Shown here one piece after another: positions 1-5,832 of a DNA stretch of 11,737 nucleotides; positions within the stretch are counted from its first letter, which is position 1, and each line of letters starts with the position of its first letter. This DNA comes from Omnitrophica bacterium GWA2_41_15. Lineage in GTDB: Bacteria > Omnitrophota > Gorgyraeia > Gorgyraeales > Gorgyraeaceae. The stretch is from assembly GCA_919902485.1 (NCBI GenBank), contig CAKKRB010000004.1:1-11737 (forward strand). The letters are read 5' to 3'. The notes under the pieces were generated by a model. It saw nothing but the letters and a program-made list of their open reading frames with translations, did not search any database and had not been told where the DNA came from. Made by a program: the position numbers and the translations under genes.

Positions 1-287
1 GAATCGTAAATAATCAGGGATTTTCCGCCTGTCAGCCTGGATTTATGGAAATCAATACTGTCCTGATTCAACGCGATAAGCACATCCACCTTATCTGAAT
101 GAGCAGCTATCTTATCAACAGAGCATCTTATGATTGAAAACGTATGGCCGCCTCTTATTATAGAAGGATAATCGCGGTAGATATAGATATTGTAGCCAAG
201 CTGACCGAGTATGCGGCCGATAATCAGGCTTGATTTATCAATACCATCCCCTGCCCTTCCTGCAATAAGAATAGAAAGATTGTCCAT
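1..287 (-). CDS. 2-oxoacid:acceptor (ferredoxin) oxidoreductase, gamma-domain end, partial
   Basis: The N-terminal 95 residues are visible; the gene runs off the left edge. It starts MDNLSILIAGRAGDGIDKSS and continues with a YPSIIRGGHTFSIIR segment and a VDVLIALNQDS strand. This is the typical layout of the gamma domain of 2-oxoacid:ferredoxin oxidoreductases: a glycine-rich G-x-A-G-D-G-I loop, then the R-G-G-H segment that touches the partner subunits. In many anaerobes this domain opens a fused alpha (KorA-type) subunit; in others it is a separate subunit, and the visible part cannot decide between them. The family oxidises 2-oxoacids such as 2-oxoglutarate or pyruvate with CoA, giving acyl-CoA, CO2 and reduced ferredoxin in the cytoplasm. 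The ATG at 285-287 is the only sensible start. It lies 100 bp after the superoxide reductase stop, so cotranscription with that operon is possible but not shown. Substrate is unknown. Confidence 0.85.
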   Translation of the reverse strand, partial: MDNLSILIAGRAGDGIDKSSLIIGRILGQLGYNIYIYRDYPSIIRGGHTFSIIRCSVDKIAAHSDKVDVLIALNQDSIDFHKSRLTGGKSLIIYD

Positions 288-387
288 GGATCCCTGGTTT
301 TATACATTCGCAGCCACAAAATCGCATCCTTTAAGGACGCAAATAAGTACTGGCCGCTCAGTATCAATTTCAAACAAACTCCGGTCT

Positions 388-798
388 TTAGGCCGGAGAA
401 ATTGATTCTACTGTTATGTCTTTTGAACCTTGCCACAGGCCATGTATGTTGCAATAAGAAGAAGCTAAAATCGTGCCTGGTTTTTCTGTTTTAAATTTCA
501 GGTTAACTTCCGGTGCTGTATAGATAGCGCTTGTATCAGCTCCCTGCGCCCCTTCTCCATGCGCCGTAAATTCAAAAGCCCCTATCTGGCATGGGAATTT
601 CTCTCCGCTTGGTAGAAAATAAACCTCTATCCATCGTATGTGGTGGGCAGTGGTATTCGGATGGGCAATCTCTTTACCCACGCTTACTTTAACAGAAACT
701 GCTTCGCCCTTTTTCACCAATTCATTTGCCTCAATCACAGGCACATGTTTCTCTTTCTTCCAATCAGCGCTTTGAATCAAATCCTTTAATTCCGCCAT
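388..798 (-). CDS. superoxide reductase, one-iron (neelaredoxin) type
   Basis: A 136-residue cytoplasmic enzyme that reduces superoxide to hydrogen peroxide without making oxygen, using electrons normally supplied by rubredoxin. All ligands of the catalytic iron are visible: E16-K17-H18 (EKHVP), H46, H52, C116 and H119 (CNIHG), spaced like the Pyrococcus furiosus enzyme (E14, K15, H16, H41, H47, C111, H114). It lacks the N-terminal desulforedoxin domain of two-iron desulfoferrodoxins, so it is the one-iron form. A longer reading from a GTG at 804 is unlikely, because that codon overlaps a perfect Shine-Dalgarno AGGAGG at 804-809, which is placed 5 nt before the ATG at 796-798. That Shine-Dalgarno overlaps the stop codon of the rubredoxin gene, so the two are probably translationally coupled. 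It is the last gene of the four-gene operon starting at 3001. Confidence 0.95.
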   Translation of the reverse strand: MAELKDLIQSADWKKEKHVPVIEANELVKKGEAVSVKVSVGKEIAHPNTTAHHIRWIEVYFLPSGEKFPCQIGAFEFTAHGEGAQGADTSAIYTAPEVNLKFKTEKPGTILASSYCNIHGLWQGSKDITVESISPA

Positions 799-807
799 AA
801 CCACCTC

Positions 808-972
808 CTAATTGGTAGGGGAGGGTTTTAAACCCTCCCCTACTTCAAATTGATCCTTTCCTACCCCGCATTCAGGACATGTCCAATCATCTGGCAGGTC
901 CTCAAATGCAACATTATTATTTTCAGCTGGATCGTATACATATCCGCATACAATACACCTGTATTTTTTCAT
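808..972 (-). CDS. rubredoxin, short-loop form with a palindrome-encoded tail
   Basis: A 54-residue gene, short enough to be missed by ORF calling. It begins MKKYRCIVCGYVYDPAENNN and carries the two iron-binding pairs C6-x2-C9 and C32-x2-C35 in YRCIVCG and TCPECGVGKDQF. One-iron Cys4 rubredoxins of this kind carry single electrons in the cytoplasm and are the usual donor to superoxide reductase, encoded directly downstream. Between the pairs the loop is about seven residues shorter than in common 52-54 residue rubredoxins, as in the 45-residue Desulfovibrio desulfuricans protein. The core would end near F42-E43; the remaining VGEGLKPSPTN comes from a palindrome at 815-843. The ATG at 970-972 follows a GGGGGA ribosome-binding site, 13 bp after the thiol peroxidase stop. 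The TAG at 808-810 overlaps the SOR Shine-Dalgarno. Confidence 0.95.
   Translation of the reverse strand: MKKYRCIVCGYVYDPAENNNVAFEDLPDDWTCPECGVGKDQFEVGEGLKPSPTN
815..843. repeat. 29-bp near-perfect palindrome at the 3' end of the rubredoxin gene
   Basis: Two 14-bp arms, GTAGGGGAGGGTTT and AAACCCTCCCCTAC, flank a single central base. The palindrome covers rubredoxin codons 44 to 53 and ends 5 bp before the Shine-Dalgarno of the superoxide reductase gene. In RNA it would make a very stable hairpin between the two cistrons. There is no U-run after it, so it is not an intrinsic terminator. It looks like a small dispersed palindromic element that landed in the gene end and was translated; only one copy is seen here, so mobility is inference. 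Confidence 0.85.
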
Positions 973-985
973 CGCTTCCCCCTTT

Positions 986-1501
986 TTATTTTACTAAGTT
1001 TTTTAAAGCTGACAGCGCAGCGTCGTAATCCGGCGGAGACGTCAATTCAGGGACAATCTGGATATATTTTATTACATCATTTTTATCCAGTATGAATATA
1101 GCCCTTGCCAGCAGCCTCAGCTCTTTTATCAAAACCCCGAATTTCTGGCCAAAATCAGCGTCTCTGTGGTCCGAGAGGGTCTTCACTATCTTTATTTCAT
1201 TTGCCTGGCAGAATCTTTTCTGCGCAAAAGGCAGGTCCATTGATATAAAAATAATCACGAGGTCTTTTGAAAGCTTGGCTGCTTCGTCATTAAAGCGTTT
1301 TATCTCAAGATCGCATACAGGCGTATCCAGAGATGGCACTGAAGCAATCAGTTTTATTTTATTTTTAAAACTCGAAAGCCTGACCTCTTCCAGATTAGTA
1401 TTCAGAACTTTAAAATCCTGCGCATTCTGGCCTGTCTTTATTTCTTCTCCTATTAATGTTACAGGGTCCCCTTTTACCTTTACAGCATTTTTATTTTCCA
1501 T
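986..1501 (-). CDS. tpx: thiol peroxidase, atypical 2-Cys peroxiredoxin
   Basis: A 171-residue enzyme that reduces hydrogen peroxide and alkyl or lipid hydroperoxides in the cytoplasm, normally regenerated by thioredoxin. The peroxidatic cysteine C63 sits in VPSLDTPVCDLEIKRFN and the resolving cysteine C98 in KRFCQANEIKIVKTLSDHRD, the spacing typical of Tpx. Other family marks are FGVLIKELRLLARAIFILD and the C-terminal PDYDAALSALKNLVK. Length matches the family (about 165-170). The ATG at 1499-1501 has a GGAG ribosome-binding site about 12 nt upstream and lies only 6 nt after the stop of the PHP-kinase fusion, so the two are cotranscribed. Rubredoxin follows 13 bp downstream. A plausible electron source is the thioredoxin reductase at 4392-5318, though no thioredoxin gene is in the window. 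Confidence 0.96.
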   Translation of the reverse strand: MENKNAVKVKGDPVTLIGEEIKTGQNAQDFKVLNTNLEEVRLSSFKNKIKLIASVPSLDTPVCDLEIKRFNDEAAKLSKDLVIIFISMDLPFAQKRFCQANEIKIVKTLSDHRDADFGQKFGVLIKELRLLARAIFILDKNDVIKYIQIVPELTSPPDYDAALSALKNLVK

Positions 1502-1507
1502 TTCTCA

Positions 1508-3001
1508 CTACTCCTTCAAACAGCGCGAAACAAGCGCTTCCATTTCAGGGCTTTCGCCTTTCGCTACCTTTATAAGGTAGGACGCAATGCTCAGATTCGC
1601 CCTTATCTTAAAAAGATTTATCTGGTCCATAAAATCTACGGATATATTATTAGACTCTTTTATATATGTGTTAATAAAATCTGCTTGGCTGCAGTATTCC
1701 AGAATCTCAGGATAGGCATAAAACTGACTCTGAAATTGCGATAAAAAATAACCCACATCAAACGAACGCGGGAACATCAAACTGCTCCCAAAGTCTATTA
1801 CGGATATAAAAAGCGTTGTGATATCCTGCTGCCTGTCCTGGCCTATTATTATATTCTTTGGATGATAGTCTCCGTGATTGAGGATAAAAAGGTTTTTATG
1901 TTTCAAAAAAAATTCTTCTTCCTTCTCTTTTACCAAACTTATTACAGGTTCTATTTTTTTAAGATACGGGTTTTTGGTCTTTATAAAGGAATTCAGGTAT
2001 GAATCAAACCTCTTCCTCTCCTTTTTGATAACAAGCTCTGGGTCTCCATGCCTTATCCCTTTATTGTGAAATCTTGCAAGCCACTCGGCTGACAGCTTGA
2101 AATAATTCATCCCTATGGATTTATCCACATGCGCCAATAAATCAAAAAGGTTTTTACCGCGCTGGCCTTCTTCTATTATAAGTCTTTCTTCTTCGTTTAT
2201 ATCAATTATGCCAGGCACTCTGAACTGGCCTTCGTTGAATCCGTTTTTATATAAAAAAGCTCCTATATCGGAAGAAAGCTTTGCGGCTTTCCACTTTTTA
2301 TCATCTGTTATATTCTTTAATATTATCCTATTTCTGGATTCATCATTGCCTTTGGTGCCTATAGTAATCTCTGTCACTATAATATTCGTTCCGGATTTAG
2401 GTATCTCTTTAAAAAACGGCCTGCAGCGCGATTTTTTAATTTCAACCACCATATCCCGCATTGTCAGAATAGGATGATCAAACTGCGCAGGATATACCCC
2501 TGCCATTCCATTGGCATGGGTGTCGCTCCCGCTTATTGCTGTAAATTTATATCTATGCCATGCCTTGAGCCCCAGATAATTTTCCTTGGGCGTCTGGTTC
2601 ATGCTGAAAATCTCTATTGCATCCAGCATGGGATTTAATAATTCTTTCTGGTCAGGCATATTGTTGTTTCTGAAAGGGTGCGCCCAGACAAGCGCGGCAT
2701 TCGGAAAAAGCGCTCTTAGATCTTTTAAAGAAATCTCTTGGTCTATTGTCCTATCAGCTCCGAATACAAGCACATGGCTTGTGTCAGTCTCTATCTCCTG
2801 GCCGGCCAGTATCAAAAAATTCTCGTCCAGCTCAGCCTCTTTCCTTAACGTCTTTATCTCATCTTCTTTCCACAGATAATGATGCTCGGTAATGACAATA
2901 CCCTGCAGTTCTTTTTTCTTTACCTGTTTTAACAGGCTTACAGGATCTACCTGGCTGCACTTAGAATATCTTGAAGTATGGCAATGCACCTCTAACAGCA
3001 T
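1508..3001 (-). CDS. PHP-domain phosphoesterase fused to an aminoglycoside-phosphotransferase-like kinase
   Basis: A 497-residue two-domain protein, cytoplasmic by its lack of signal or membrane segments. Residues 1 to about 195 form a PHP metallohydrolase domain: H6-x-H8 (VHCHTS), E39-H40-H41, E68 in AGQEIETD, H107 (WAHPF) and D160-T-H162 (SGSDTH), the full metal-ligand set. Residues about 205-497 look like an APH/choline-kinase fold. K229 in RIILKN may be the ATP lysine, LIIEEGQRGKNLFDLL resembles the hinge, H376-G-D378-YHPKN383 is the Brenner catalytic loop, and D403 in VIDFG is the second metal ligand. PHP domains hydrolyse phosphoesters and APH-like kinases phosphorylate hydroxyls on small molecules, so it could place opposing activities on one substrate; the substrate is unknown. 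The ATG at 2999-3001 has a GAGG site 6 nt upstream. It is first in the operon before tpx, rubredoxin and SOR. Confidence 0.88.
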   Translation of the reverse strand: MLLEVHCHTSRYSKCSQVDPVSLLKQVKKKELQGIVITEHHYLWKEDEIKTLRKEAELDENFLILAGQEIETDTSHVLVFGADRTIDQEISLKDLRALFPNAALVWAHPFRNNNMPDQKELLNPMLDAIEIFSMNQTPKENYLGLKAWHRYKFTAISGSDTHANGMAGVYPAQFDHPILTMRDMVVEIKKSRCRPFFKEIPKSGTNIIVTEITIGTKGNDESRNRIILKNITDDKKWKAAKLSSDIGAFLYKNGFNEGQFRVPGIIDINEEERLIIEEGQRGKNLFDLLAHVDKSIGMNYFKLSAEWLARFHNKGIRHGDPELVIKKERKRFDSYLNSFIKTKNPYLKKIEPVISLVKEKEEEFFLKHKNLFILNHGDYHPKNIIIGQDRQQDITTLFISVIDFGSSLMFPRSFDVGYFLSQFQSQFYAYPEILEYCSQADFINTYIKESNNISVDFMDQINLFKIRANLSIASYLIKVAKGESPEMEALVSRCLKE

Positions 3002-3017
3002 CTTCGCCTCTCAGTTT

Positions 3018-3060
3018 ATATTATAACTATAATGATACTATATCTGTATTATTTAGTCAA
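3018..3060 (-). promoter_or_regulatory. promoter of the PHP-kinase/tpx/rubredoxin/SOR operon, with a weak PerR-like site
   Basis: On the minus strand a -35 TTGACT (3055-3060) and a -10 TATCAT (3032-3037) are separated by 17 bp, each one mismatch from consensus. A transcript would start near 3025, giving a leader of about 25 nt before the ATG at 3001. A second possible -10, TATAAT, lies at 3020-3025. The segment 3018-3032 reads TTATAGTTATAATAT, close to the PerR box TTATAATNATTATAA with three mismatches. A peroxide-responsive repressor would suit the genes, but the stretch is so AT-rich that the match may be chance. Confidence 0.6.
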
Positions 3061-3092
3061 GCAAAAATGCCGACTGGCGTTCATTTTTGCTT
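3059..3092 (-). terminator. inverted repeat, probable intrinsic terminator
   Basis: The 11-bp arms AAGCAAAAATG and CATTTTTGCTT are separated by 12 nt; the loop itself holds GCC-GACT-GGC. On the minus strand the inner GCC/GGC hairpin is followed by ATTTTTGCTT, a short U-rich tract. It lies directly after the stop codon of the 47-residue fragment and just before the -35 of the next operon, the expected place for a terminator of the trxB/ZIP unit. Its A/T-rich arms could work in either direction. Confidence 0.55.
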
Positions 3093-3224
3093 AAGGAAAA
3101 ATGGCCCTGGAAGAATAAGCAATATAGCGCCAAGAACCGCTATGATAGTCCTCCTCTTAGGTAAAAATATAAAAAGCAGGTAACAGGTAATAAATATCAA
3201 TAAAGCTATTGTCTTAGCAAACAC
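3081..3224 (-). pseudogene. short fragment resembling the start of an ArsB/NhaD-type ion permease
   Basis: A GTG-started reading frame of 47 residues with two hydrophobic segments: VFAKTIALLIFITCYLLFIF, then PKRR, then TIIAVLGAILLILPGPFF, ending LKQK. A helix, a short basic turn and a helix with A-x-LGA is how the N-terminus of ArsB/NhaD/CitMHS transporters (normally above 400 residues) commonly reads. Nothing similar continues after the TGA, where a hairpin and the next promoter follow at once. The simplest reading is a transporter gene that lost everything after its second helix. It could instead be a genuine two-helix small membrane protein: the GTG at 3222-3224 lies 8 nt after the preceding stop with AAGG nearby, so it could still be translated. 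Family assignment rests on a short stretch and is tentative. Confidence 0.45.
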
Positions 3225-3232
3225 GTTATCCC

Positions 3233-3574
3233 TTATTTCTTTTCGCCTTTATCTTTAGAGCATTCCTTGCTGTACATAGGGCAATTCTTTTTCATTTCTT
3301 CCATTGTGTTTTTCATCGCTTCCATGTCTATTTTTATTTCTACTTCTTTTACCAGATTCATGCTTGCGTCATATTTTATAAGCTTATTGCCAATCATTAA
3401 CACCACTCCGCCGTCCTGAGTCGCTAAAAGTTCTTTGCCGCCCATCATCTTATACATAGGGCAATGTTGGTCTTTTTTATCCCATTTTTTATCGCCCATA
3501 TCTCTGGCAAAAGATACGGATAAAAAAGACATGCAGATTAATGCTAGTAGAAGCACAAAAAGTATTTTCTTCAT
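3233..3574 (-). CDS. small secreted protein with two CPMY motifs, possible metal binder
   Basis: A 113-residue protein with an N-terminal signal peptide (MKKILFVLLLALICMSFLSV, likely cut after SFA at residue 23). The mature part holds CPMY at 38-41 and again at 98-101, methionine-rich stretches (KMMGGKE, MEAMKNTMEEMKKN), a further C105 and a lysine-rich tail. The middle, GGVVLMIGNKLIKYDASMNLVKEVEI, looks like a short beta-hairpin unit. Cys/Met pairs of this kind often bind soft or transition metals, and the gene follows a ZIP metal transporter by 16 nt, so a periplasmic metal-binding role is a reasonable inference; no named family is recognised. A longer reading from a TTG at 3598 is rejected because AAGGGG lies 6 nt before the ATG at 3572-3574 and the longer form would overlap the ZIP gene. 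Confidence 0.85.
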   Translation of the reverse strand: MKKILFVLLLALICMSFLSVSFARDMGDKKWDKKDQHCPMYKMMGGKELLATQDGGVVLMIGNKLIKYDASMNLVKEVEIKIDMEAMKNTMEEMKKNCPMYSKECSKDKGEKK

Positions 3575-3590
3575 CCTACACCCCTTTCTT

Positions 3591-4343
3591 TTATCCAACG
3601 AAAACCAATAAAGCCATTATGCCGATACCCAGCATAATCGCAGCAAGCTGCACGAGCGATGTAGAAATCCTTACATGGTCTTCCTTGTGAAGTTCAGGTA
3701 TTAAATCAGATCCTCCGATATATAAAAACCCGCCCGCTGTTATGGGTAATAGATACGCGGCAAAGCCTTTTATCCTGGATTCAAGGGCCAGGGCTATAAC
3801 CGCTCCCACAATAGCTGTAAGCGCTGAAATAAAATTTAAAAATAAAGCCTTTTTTACAGGCATGCCGCTATAAATAAGCACGCCAAAATCTCCTATCTCT
3901 TGAGGGATTTCATGAAGTATCACTGCAAGAGTGGTTGCTATGCCTATCGGCACAGATACAGCAAAACTCGCAGCCACTATCATCCCGTCCAGCATGTTAT
4001 GCACTCCATCGCCTATTACGTTAAGCATGGCTACAGGGTGAACATGCTCTTTGGAAGTGGGTATGTGGCAATGCCTCCAGCGGATAAATTTTTCAAGAAT
4101 AAAAAAAATAAAAATCCCGGCCAGAATATAAAGCGAGGTTTTAAGATTAACGCCTAACGCTTCGAATGACTGCGGCAATAGATGTATAAAAGCGTCCCCG
4201 AATAAGCCCCCCACTGCAAAACTCACCATAAATAATAGCATTGCCCTGAGTTTTGCCTTATTAAGCGAAAGAGTAACAGCGCCTATAAGCGATATAAGGC
4301 TTATTACAATTACGCTCCCTATTGTCCACAGCCAAACCTTCAT
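3591..4343 (-). CDS. ZIP-family divalent metal transporter
   Basis: A 250-residue inner-membrane protein that moves zinc or a related divalent ion into the cytoplasm. It has about eight hydrophobic segments. The two metal-site helices are clear: GDGVHNMLDGMIVAASF (HNMLDG at 115-120) and VILHEIPQEIGDFGVL (HEIPQE at 144-149). A cytoplasmic-type loop at about 88-103 is histidine-rich (WRHCHIPTSKEHVHP), as in many ZIP proteins, and GGSDLIPELHKE near residue 210 is also typical. Length is normal. A GTG at 4349 would lie against the ribosome-binding site, so the ATG at 4341-4343 with AAGG 5 nt upstream is chosen. It follows trxB by 48 bp, which hold an inverted repeat, and precedes the CPMY protein. 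Exact metal is not shown by sequence. Confidence 0.93.
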   Translation of the reverse strand: MKVWLWTIGSVIVISLISLIGAVTLSLNKAKLRAMLLFMVSFAVGGLFGDAFIHLLPQSFEALGVNLKTSLYILAGIFIFFILEKFIRWRHCHIPTSKEHVHPVAMLNVIGDGVHNMLDGMIVAASFAVSVPIGIATTLAVILHEIPQEIGDFGVLIYSGMPVKKALFLNFISALTAIVGAVIALALESRIKGFAAYLLPITAGGFLYIGGSDLIPELHKEDHVRISTSLVQLAAIMLGIGIMALLVFVG

Positions 4344-4355
4344 AATCACCTTCCC

Positions 4356-4396
4356 GTTAATTCACAAAACGAGTATGACTTGTTTTGTGAACTAAC
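4356..4396. repeat. inverted repeat between trxB and the ZIP gene
   Basis: Arms of 15 bp (4356-4370 and 4382-4396) match at 14 positions around an 11-nt loop; the perfect core is TTCACAAAAC/GTTTTGTGAA. The right arm covers the trxB stop codon. No U-run follows on the minus strand, so it is a poor terminator. It may stabilise or process the mRNA, or act as an operator; this cannot be decided here. Confidence 0.6.
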
Positions 4397-5318
4397 GGCT
4401 TTGCTGTAAGTTTTCTATGTAATGCTGGCAGGCGAATGCTGTTGTAGCGCCGTCTCCCGCGGCAGTAACCACCTGCCTCAAAAGTTTTTTACGGCAGTCG
4501 CCGCAGGCAAATATACCTGGCTTTGAAGTCAGGCAATTGTCATCCGCTATTATATAGCCACCTTCATCGAGCGGCAAAAGATCTTTTAAAAAAGCTGTGT
4601 TAGGCGTATATCCTACGAATATAAAAACTCCGTCGCATGACAAATCTTTTTCCGCGCCGGTTTTCACATTCTTTACTTTTACACCCGAGACCTTAGCTGC
4701 GCCCAAGATCTCAGAAATAACCGCATCCCATACAAATTCTATTTTTTTATTGCTGAATGCCCTTTCCTGCAGGATCTTTGTCCCGCGTAAAGCATTTCTT
4801 CTATGGATAATAGTGACTTTTTTCGCAAACCTTGTCAGAAAAATCGCTTCTTCCAGCGCAGTATCGCCTCCGCCAGCCACTACCACTTCTTTATTTTTAA
4901 AAAGCGCGCCGTCGCAGGTAGCGCAATACGATACGCCTTTGCCCCTGAATTTATCCTCGCCCGGGATATCTAATCTCTTGGGCCTCGCCCCGCTCGCGAT
5001 AATAATCGCCCGGCTGGTATAAGACTTATCGTCTGTTAATATTCCCCAGCCCGGATTATTTTCTTTAATGCCTTTTACTTCGTTTATAATAAACTCTGTT
5101 CCGAATTTTTCAGCCTGTTTCTTAAACTTTTCTATTAATTCAAATCCATTAACTCCGTCAGGAAATCCTGGATAATTTTCAATGTGGTCTGTAGTGACAG
5201 CCTGGCACGCTACAGAATAACTCTCTATAAGAAGCGCCTTAAGCCTGGCCCTTGAAGCATAGATTCCCGCAGTAAGGCCCGCAGGCCCTCCGCCTATAAT
5301 AATAACATCATAATCCAT
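4392..5318 (-). CDS. trxB: thioredoxin reductase (NADPH, FAD)
   Basis: A 308-residue flavoprotein of normal length for low-molecular-weight thioredoxin reductases. It passes electrons from NADPH through FAD to the CATC disulfide and on to thioredoxin or a similar protein. Visible parts are the FAD-binding GGGPAG near the start (IIIGGGPAGLTAGIYAS), the redox pair C132-A-T-C135 in SYCATCDGALF, the NADPH-binding GGGDTALEEA at 149-158 with H172-R-R, and the C-terminal FAD segment GIFACGDCRKKLLRQVVTAAGDGA. Q39 in VACQAVTTDHIENYPGFP is also a family mark. It leads a unit with the ZIP transporter and CPMY protein. The ATG at 5316-5318 has no Shine-Dalgarno and lies only 10 nt from a TATAAT box, suggesting a leaderless mRNA. 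It may serve the thiol peroxidase at 986-1501. Confidence 0.95.
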   Translation of the reverse strand: MDYDVIIIGGGPAGLTAGIYASRARLKALLIESYSVACQAVTTDHIENYPGFPDGVNGFELIEKFKKQAEKFGTEFIINEVKGIKENNPGWGILTDDKSYTSRAIIIASGARPKRLDIPGEDKFRGKGVSYCATCDGALFKNKEVVVAGGGDTALEEAIFLTRFAKKVTIIHRRNALRGTKILQERAFSNKKIEFVWDAVISEILGAAKVSGVKVKNVKTGAEKDLSCDGVFIFVGYTPNTAFLKDLLPLDEGGYIIADDNCLTSKPGIFACGDCRKKLLRQVVTAAGDGATTAFACQHYIENLQQSR

Positions 5319-5328
5319 AGTATTAGAT

Positions 5329-5337
5329 ATTATACCA
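5329..5337 (-). promoter_or_regulatory. extended -10 promoter of trxB
   Basis: The minus strand reads TGGTATAAT, a perfect -10 hexamer (5329-5334) with the TGn extension, which can replace a -35 element; no good -35 is seen. Transcription would start about 5322-5320, a few bases before the ATG at 5318, leaving almost no leader. Confidence 0.65.
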
Positions 5338-5444
5338 AATTCCCGGAAGGTTTAGGAGAAATATCTTTTCTTATCTAATCTTCAGCTATCCCGCCTATTT
5401 CAGCTTCCATATAATAAAATCGCCTGCCCCAAATACTCCTACTC

Positions 5445-5828
5445 CTATTCTACGGAAGCTGACAGCATCGCATCGCGCACAGGCCCTCTAATGCCGCGGC
5501 CAAACCAGCTGATAATCCTGCCCAGTAAAACCTGCGGCCACACAACCGCCAGAGCAAAAGAAGCTTTTCCAGCGGCAGTCAGAAAATACCCGAGAACAGC
5601 TATGGCTTTTCTGATGCCTTTCTTATCGGAATAATATCCTGCCCCAAGCTTTGCAAAAGACGACACCGCGTCCGCAAAGCCTTCAATAGTCCCTAATAAT
5701 GCGGCTGAAGCGCCTATACTAGCAAGAAATGCCGGTAAAATAGCCGTGGCCATTTCGTGGCAAAAGTCGCTGAAAAAACTTGCCGCGCCCATTCCGACCA
5801 AATTCTTATTCAGCCATTTTTTTGACAT
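5445..5828 (-). pseudogene. MFS transporter, 3'-truncated
   Basis: A 127-residue reading frame that is the first third of a major facilitator transporter: about four hydrophobic helices, the motif-A-like loop YYSDKKGIRK after helix 2, and WFGRGIRGPVRDAML after helix 4. Complete relatives have about 400 residues and twelve helices; here a TAG follows SVE exactly where the family would go on into helix 5. After the stop another frame reads IGVGVFGAGDFIIWKLK before its own stop, possibly the end of the same or another membrane protein, joined by a deletion. It starts 4 nt after the permease stop, with a weak ribosome site, so it was probably the last gene of the DUF5661/permease operon. The product is unlikely to transport anything. 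Its original substrate is unknown. An assembly error could give the same picture. Confidence 0.75.
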
Positions 5829-5832
5829 ATCT

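Noticed and set aside
381..396. Hairpin CCGG...CCGG at the SOR stop codon as a terminator
   Set aside because: The minus-strand stem has a mismatch and no proper U-run; too weak to call.
799..804. GTG start giving superoxide reductase two extra residues
   Set aside because: The GTG overlaps the AGGAGG ribosome site; the ATG at 796-798 is correctly spaced.
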